Assembly: GCA_947034895.1 (NCBI GenBank)
Contig: OX344761.1
Location: 25,246,863-25,310,862 of the forward strand
DNA length: 64,000 nucleotides
Direction: 5' to 3'
DNA from: Rhytidiadelphus loreus
Taxonomy: Eukaryota > Streptophyta > Bryopsida > Hypnales > Hylocomiaceae
The notes beneath the pieces are model-generated. The model saw nothing but the letters and a program-made list of their open reading frames with translations, was not told where the DNA came from and searched no databases. Below are positions 57,404 to 64,000 of the stretch, one piece after another (the stretch's first letter is position 1; each line of letters opens with the position of its first letter). A program made the position numbers and the translations under genes.

Positions 57404-59479
57404 TAACAATTTACCTTAACATTGTTAGTAGAGTCTTTCATTCGTTTCCAAAAATAAATAAAAAATAAAAATAAAGTAGTATTGATTGACCCCTTTTTTC
57501 TATGTGAATGACACTGACTTCGCCTGGTCTATTTAATAAGTTGGCTGAGTACCTAGGTATTGCAACCACCCCAGAGTGCACAGGCCTCTCTGACTCAAAA
57601 AATGGCTGGCAAAACAGAAGTCAATTGCTGAAATGGCGTAAATTGCATAAGGTAACGCACCTGGCTGTACCCATCACTGATTGCAACTGAGCATAATTAA
57701 TATTATAGAACATGATTTTTTTTCCATTGGCTTTGTTGACAATTAAATGAGGATTCCAACGCACTTTAGGATGCATTATTTGGATGTTGTATGAATAAGT
57801 TATGTATTTTCAAAGTAACCTCTTTAGGCGTACCAAAAAAAACTATATGAGGCTCTCATGGACTCATGTTTTCGGCTGATGTACGTAGCATGTGATCAAC
57901 ATGTAAATTTCTAATATGCTTTTGTTCAAGATGTATTAAGGTGTGGTATTTGGGGCATTGTTGGTTATTGGTGTATATCCTCTAAAGGATCAAGGGGGAG
58001 TCTAGATTTCCAAAATTGTGAAGATGTCTTGTAAAATCCAACTTAGAAGAATAAATTAATCAGATCACTCTTTGAAAGTATCGGTAGTTGTAAAATATGA
58101 TCCATATGGTTAGATCAATTAGTACACAAATGAATATTATGTTTTCAATAATATTTGAAGTCAAAAATTAAAAAATTCCTTGAAAAATTGATTGTAGATT
58201 GAATATTTGTGATTTTTAAGATAATTATTTTCCTAAAATTTTGAAATTTTAAATTCCAATCAAAGTGATTTTTGAATTTTATTTATTGAAGGTATTTCTA
58301 AAGGATTATTTTTTGAAGCTAGACCTCGTAGTATCCTTTGAATTATAGAGTATTTGGAAAGCAAAATCTTCAAAATCTATATTGTTTGATTGATAAAGAA
58401 CTAATACAATAATCTTCAAAAGAATTGATGGATGGAAAAAACGCATTTTTGCGCGTTTGGAATGTGTTTGCATTCATTTGTTTGTATTCAAAATTTGAAT
58501 GCTTGGTCCTTAAATTAGGGGATATGCCTTATCTAAACACCTATTGAAGGTATAAGAATACACAAATATATTAATACTTTTGTATGACCCAAGGAAGTTG
58601 GGCCAACTCATCATTTGAAAAAACAAATATTTCTTAGTTATTTGGAGTCTCTTCGATTTAACAAGGAGACTCTTACAACTAGTGAATAGTATTATGCAAA
58701 CATAGATATGGAACCAATTGTTTTAAAAAATAAAATGGTAACTACCCTATTGTGACCATCACACTATTATAGCCACTTTAGAAATGTGGACCCTTATGAC
58801 TACATTAGAAGTCTATGTGTGCTTATTTTGTAAAAACAAAGTAATAAGCATTCTTGAGATGTAACATTGGTACTTTTGGGATGTACATGTGACAATTTAG
58901 TAATAATTTAGGTTTGTGTATTTTCTAATTGCAAAACCATCAAATAAAGTAGTCATTTTGGGGTCTTGGCATTCATATTAGCTTTGAACAATGTTGTGAC
59001 TATTTAAAAAAAAAATTTAATGAACAATATGGATACATTTTCCCATGGTTTGGGAAGTGACTCAGTGGTATTTAATATGGGTTATTATTAGAGCTCTTTG
59101 CATTACAAATTATTAAATTCATACTCAATTGTACTTTGTTTCTTCTTACCAATAAAATCATAAATTTTTGCATCACTGGGATGTCTTACATTAAGGTATT
59201 AACACCCCTTATCAACTTTGCCTAAACATCAATATCTAAATTGTGAGCATGAATGGTGAAGTAAGGCATGATAAATTGTTAGTAAATGAACTTGTTGGTA
59301 GAAATCATTAAAGAAGTGTCATAAACTTGTCCACCATTTTGAGTGCTCATTGTAGTCTTTTCAACATGAATTTAATGTCAATTATTGTTGCTTCACTTAG
59401 ACAAAATTTTGAAGTACATGTCTTTTAGCTTTACTTTTGAGTTGATAAAAGTTTTCTAGAGTGATTGTAATTAATGTTA
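57404..59479. other. AT-rich intergenic DNA, nothing recognised
   Basis: No gene or clear inverted-repeat element. The short frame at 57508-57690 has no recognisable motif. Confidence 0.45.
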
Positions 59480-59945
59480 ATGTAGTTACTGCATCTTCTG
59501 AGCTCATTGTCATTGTGTCATTGCCATTGTGATACAATGTCACAATGAGCTCAAAAAAAATTTAATTTTAAAATTTTCATACCCTCCCCCTGCCCTCTTG
59601 TAATTTTTAGAAAGCAATGTAATTGACAAACAATATGGGACAAACAACATCCCGTATCTTGTATCCATACTTGTATCTTGTATTCCGTATCCCATACTCA
59701 TATTTGTATTCATATATCATATTGTACCATATCAATATCTGTATCCACATTCAATATTCACTATGATTCGTATACGATATTGTATCCGTACTTAGTATTC
59801 ATTTTCATATCCATACCTATATTGATATTTGGATAGCTCAAATTAAATATCATAAAAATCAATGGCTTGTGATTTTTGAGAAATTTTGAAGGTAAGCATT
59901 TAAAAAAAATCAACAGCCCTTTAAATTTATTGAGAGAGGGGGGCA
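59480..59945 (-). repeat. Dispersed repeat, inverted copy of 5590-6115
   Basis: Read on the minus strand the order is AATCACAAGCCATTGATTTTT, degenerate ATACGGATAC-type units, CCCATATTGTTTGTC, then a TGAGCTCATTGTGACA foldback and GATGCAGTAACTAC. This is the order found at 5590-6115. Confidence 0.55.
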
Positions 59946-60520
59946 ACTAATACCGGGGTAGCCTCTTTGGAGTACATTGTTAAAAACACTTATTTTTTTT
60001 CATTTTAATTACTACTAATATTGAGAGTAGTATGAACTTTTGAAAGAAAATATTTGAAAAGAAACTAAAACATATGAAATTAATAAAACCCTACAAAAAA
60101 ATTCTCTCTAAAAAATTATAATTTAAAACTTGTCTAGTTAGCCTATTTCACTAAAAACTAATTATATTGCTAGTAGTTAGGTAAACAATGAAATTTCAGT
60201 AGTAGAAACTATTTCATTTCAACTAAGTTAAAATTTAATCAAATTTTAAAATATTACATAATTCTAAATTCTAAAATTCTAAATTCAAGTTGCATTATTT
60301 AAAATTTAGAAATTGAAATTTACAACCTTCAACTTGACAAATTATTAATGTTATCTATTATAATTTTACAAATTTAGGATTTAGGATTTGAAATTTTGAA
60401 GATTTTGAAATTTACGGATTTTAAATGATTAACATTTTGAAATTTCATAATCATTTTTTTAGAAGTTTATCAATATTGTGTGGAAAAAGAGCAATGGGGC
60501 TCTAATGAGCAACAACACTA
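59946..60520. other. AT-rich spacer
   Basis: Runs of AAATTCTAAAATTCTAAATTC-like simple sequence lie at 60255-60300. No gene is visible. Confidence 0.45.
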
Positions 60521-60857
60521 CACTAAAAAGGGTATTTAGTGTTGGATTACATTTAGCATAATTACCACCCTTCTTGACCCTACACTAAATGTCAATTTCA
60601 GGACGATTAGTGTAGTGCTAAAATTGAATGTGCCGCCTTTGTGTTGTCTTCACTTTTGTCACTAAATGTAAACCTTCTTCAGATTTCAGATTTCAGATTT
60701 CTAACACTAAATGTAAACCTCTTCATATTTCAGATTTACCATAGAGTACTTTTAGTATTAGAAATTACATTTAGTGTTACTTACTTTAGTAGGGTAAATG
60801 ATATTTAGTGTCATGGTTCGCAAATAGTGTTGCCAACACTAAATACCCTTTTTAGTG
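60521..60857. mobile_element. 337-bp TA-flanked CACTAAAAAGGG element
   Basis: CACTAAAAAGGGTATTTAGT then GTTGG (60521) pairs with CCAACACTAAATACCCTTTTTAGTG at the right (60857), a nearly perfect 25-bp terminal repeat. TA lies on both flanks (60519-60520, 60858-60859). Internal AACACTAAATGTAAACCT repeats occur at 60660 and 60702. It is related to 22641-23171. Confidence 0.75.
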
Positions 60858-60933
60858 TAATCCTTTAACTATGCGAAACATACAATTTTGTGGCATTATC
60901 AAATTTGTGATGATCCTTTGTATTATTAGTAGC

Positions 60934-61825
60934 TTAACTCCTAAAGGACTAACTGCCCCCTCAAAGAATGCTTGAAGATTTGGGCAAGTTCTTTTCATCT
61001 CAACTTTTGGTGTGATTTTTGAAATGCTTTTTAAAGATAGAAAAATATATCAACATCTTACAAATATAAATTTTATTTCAATTGGTGCTTAGGGAGAAAA
61101 AGTTATGCCACCTATAAATTAGATAGGAGTTTGCCAAATAGTACAAAAAAAATTACATGAACTCAAAAAAAAGTTTAATTTTGTTTCTCATCAAAAAGTT
61201 TTTTTGTCTATTTTGATTCATTCTATTTTTGATTCATTCTATTTGAACTAGTGATGAGAAAGTCATAGATTTTGTAGCAATCAAATCATCTTCTTCAAAA
61301 GATAACTTACATGATTCATTTTTTAAATCGAATTTTACAATTAAAAAAAGAAGTTTCATATGGTTTAGTTTTCTAGCTAAAACAATCATACCACTAGGAT
61401 TAGTGTGTTTCAATTCCATCCAAGAACTATTAACAATTTAGTTTTTTATTTTGTCTCCTACCTACTTCTACTTAGCAATTTTTTAAGAATGAAAACTAAG
61501 TGATTTTTTAAAGTTTACTTTCTTCAAAATTTCAATTCAAGTCTTCAACATAAAATATTCAAAATTCAAAACTTGTGGTATAAAAATTTTAAGTTAAGAA
61601 GATTCAAAGTCAAAAAATTGAGTTGAGTAAGGTGCAAAAAAAAACATTTTCTTCATTTGAAACAAAAATATCTTGCAATCTACATGGTCAAAGTTTCTGA
61701 AATTTCTTTGACACATTCTTTATGGTAGATATGCAAAAAATACATATTTTCAAAAGTTTTTCATCTTGCAATAGAAATGATAGTTTTGAGTGATTTTTGA
61801 CAAAAATAAAAGGCCTTGTATGATT
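60934..61825 (-). mobile_element. TTAA-type element, long subfamily, reversed
   Basis: The left end is TTAA-CTCCTAAAGGAC (60934). Reading the minus strand from the right, GGCCTTTTATTTTTGTCAAAAA then TCACTCAAAAC (about 61820) corresponds to the left end of 36906-37791. ATTTCAATTGGTGCTTAGGG appears in the expected internal place. The right terminal TTAA is lost, so the right limit is approximate. Confidence 0.55.
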
Positions 61826-62267
61826 TTTAGAACCCATTTTGCAACCATGAGGCTCCTTGATAGATTTGATGAAGAATGGGGCAAATTTGACAAAGATTTG
61901 TTCTAGGGAAGCCCTCATGGTGTCCTAGGTCAACAAAATTTGATCACCGGAGTGGAGTAGGTAGGAATATGGGTGGATGGTTCCCAAACTCAACGCGGGG
62001 GTGAGTTGTATTTTATTGCACTAGTAGAATCCTATGTTTTATTTGACGTCACTGTCAACATGAAAACATGTGGATGTCTAGAAAAATTTGTCTAGAAAAA
62101 CATAGGATTCTACTAGTGTTGTTTGTCCATTAATGTAGTGGGGGGCCTTGTTTGTGGGGAAAAAGAAGCCTCTTGGGGTTAATCTATATAAACCATTCAG
62201 TAATAAAAACTATTTCATCTTAAAATTAAGAAATATATTATTTTTACAAATTCATAATCTTATAAAT
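61826..62267. other. Spacer with a small inverted repeat
   Basis: ACTAGTAGAATCCTATGTTTT (62020) and AAAACATAGGATTCTACTAGT (62097) are reverse complements around a centre near 62070, making a hairpin of about 100 bp with arms of 21 bp. No gene is visible. Confidence 0.6.
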
Positions 62268-63353
62268 TTAACCCTTAGAGCCCTTAGGTATGATTTCAGG
62301 CCATTTTTTACTTTTGGGTTGGCCCTTTGTAATGCAATATTTGTTGGATTCTTGTGAAACTTTTACTACTAACTTGATGCATAGAAAATTTCAGACCAAT
62401 CCAAGTCATGTTTAAGAAGTTATGACTCAATAAGACATTTTTTTTAGTTATGGGCAATTTTAGGTAGCCATGATAGATAGGTTCAATTGGGCTGAATTTT
62501 TTTATACATACTCTTGACGAGCTTAATATTAACTTAACCCCCAAATTTGAAAGGCATACATGCACATGATTATATATAATTGTAGGATATTGCACAAAAC
62601 TATTATTAAAAACGAGTGGAAGAAATTTCAAAAACTTTGACAGTGGAGATTGCAAGGTATTTGCATTAGAAGTGAAGAAAACAAGTTTTTTTGCACCTTG
62701 TTCAATTAGATTTATTGGCTTTGAATCTATTTTTTTATTTTGAAGAATTGAGTTAAGAGTCAAGGAAATTTCTTTTATCTAAAAAACACTTTATTTTCAT
62801 TCTTAAAAAATTGCTAAGTAGAGGTATATATGAGATAGAAAGAAAAACTATATTGTTACTAGTTCTAAGATGGAATTGAAATACATTAATCCCAAAGGCG
62901 AGATTGTTCTAGCAAGCAAAGTCAACTATGTTGAACCTTATTTTTTGAGAAATTATGATAATTGAATTTAGAAATGAATCCTATAAGTTATTTTCTTAGG
63001 ATGATGCAATGATTGTTTGTAAAACAAAAAATTCACATCACTAATTTAAATGGAATGAATCAAAGCTTCACATGTAGACAAAAATATAATCTTTAAGAGA
63101 AAAAAATTAAAATGAAAAGAATTCAATTTTTGTGATTTTTTGGTTATACATGGCAAATTATTTTTTGGACTTAGTGTGGCATAACTTTTACTCTTGAGCA
63201 CCAATTGAAATAAAAATTATATTCTCCAAAAGCTAATGTGATTTCTTATCTTCAATAAAGGTTTAAAAAAATCTTGTCAAAAATTGAGGTTGTACAAGCC
63301 TACTCAAAATCCCAAGAGCCTCTTTAGGAGACTTTGGGACTTTTGGGGTTCAA
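62268..63353 (+). mobile_element. 1.09-kb TTAA-type element, long subfamily
   Basis: It begins TTAA-CCCTTAGAGCCC (62268) and ends GGGACTTTTGGGG-TTCAA (63353, one insertion in the terminal TTAA). The first 300 bp match 55295-55580. The rest matches 49854-50767 and 36906-37791 (GGAAGAAATTTC, GGCGAGATTGTTCTAGCAAG, GAGCACCAATTGAAATAAAA). It may be a composite of two subfamilies. The minus-strand frame 62308-62763 is not a recognised protein. Confidence 0.6.
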
Positions 63354-63740
63354 CGTACCAACATCAATCACATCAATAGATTTCAATAACATATTACACA
63401 ATATAAGATAGGAGATACGTTTAGAACATAGATGGTTTATGGACCTTCTACCTTATGCCATTTTTTCACATTAGTTCCTCTTTACTCTGACAAGATTGGA
63501 AAGGTTTAGAGAAAATCTCTCAAGGTTTGTCTTTGAAAGGCTAGTAATTAGAGGTAGTTAAAAATAATATTTTATCTATTATTTTAGTATATTTTCTAAA
63601 CTAGGGAAACTTATAATGTGAATTCTTATTAATCTAATAAGTTTCAATTTTTGGATGACTACTTTGATGATAGATCAATAAAAAAGTATGTACTTTTAAT
63701 GCCATGAACAACAAAAGTGTTTGTTCAAATCATTCTCTCC
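63354..63740. other. AT-rich spacer, nothing recognised
   Basis: No gene or repeat structure was identified. Confidence 0.45.
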
Positions 63741-63989
63741 TTAACCTCGAAGGGCCCACAACAAATTCAATGAAATCTTGACCATTTCAACTTCAATCCA
63801 CTCAAGCTTTCTCTTAAGAAGAGATTCACATAATCCAGCTGTACCAATTGGTAGTCAAAAGAGACCTGGAGGTGTGCAGAAAAAGATGCATCTTTTGATT
63901 GTACTACTCAAAAGATTATAGTAGTCAAACAAGAATGTTTTTCAAAATGGAGAGGCCAGATTTTGGCCTCTGGGGCGCTCAGAGGTTAA
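63741..63989 (-). mobile_element. 249-bp TTAA-flanked TIR element, copy 2 (reverse of 19695-19944)
   Basis: The ends are TTAA-CCTCGAAGGGCCC (63741) and GGGGCGCTCAGAGG-TTAA (63989). On the minus strand it reads GGCCAAAATCTGGCCTCTCC, CTTGTTTGACT and ATAATCTTTTGA, as in 19695-19944. The near-identical length (249 versus 250 bp) supports two independent full-length insertions. Confidence 0.7.
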
Positions 63990-64000
63990 GACTTAAAATT

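Overview
The window looks like nuclear DNA of a land plant with a large, repeat-rich genome. The evidence is one intact, intron-containing leucine-rich-repeat receptor kinase of a plant-specific type, very AT-rich intergenic DNA around GC-rich coding exons, and plant-style mobile elements (CACTA, Stowaway-like, plant L1-type LINE, tRNA-derived SINEs). I cannot name the species. The strong contrast between GC-rich exons and AT-rich surroundings would fit a non-seed plant or gymnosperm, but that is only a guess.

Two protein-coding genes can be supported. The first runs off the left edge on the minus strand (1-231, N-terminus only) and is a conserved-looking protein I cannot name. The second is a complete three-exon receptor-like kinase on the minus strand (28675-32543, about 1070 aa). 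It resembles the Arabidopsis At1g75640/At4g36180 (MUSTACHES-type) group and has an atypical kinase domain.

Almost everything else is mobile DNA, much of it nested, and several families recur. (1) A 5.7-kb element at 13924-19650 has matching terminal inverted repeats, TA on both flanks and a decayed pogo-type DDE transposase. (2) Many short elements have the same terminal TA/AGGTA signature and may be its non-autonomous relatives (10623-12140, 10668-11782, 24434-25550, 52156-52698, 53150-53308, 54309-54633, 55882-56048, 57111-57403). (3) Many elements of 0.2-1.1 kb have ends reading TTAA-CCCCTAA... and ...TTAGGGG-TTAA, a layout that recalls piggyBac-type TTAA insertion (8197-8602, 19695-19944, 23558-24354, 36906-37791, 45105-45333, 46129-47274, 49854-50767, 60934-61825, 62268-63353, 63741-63989). 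(4) A 2.27-kb CACTA-like element (41202-43474) has an ATA duplication and an expanded subterminal array of 30-bp imperfect palindromes. (5) Two truncated LINEs lie side by side (39040-40296 and 40311-40690), the first with a clear target-site duplication. (6) Four tRNA-derived SINE copies are present, two of them from one family in opposite orientations.

Layout: 1-840 gene start and its GC-rich upstream region; 841-13921 AT-rich repeats; 13924-19650 pogo-type element; 19695-25550 nested TIR elements; 28675-34000 receptor kinase and its upstream region; 34140-63989 mobile elements and AT-rich filler. All family assignments were made by reading the sequence. No database search was run.
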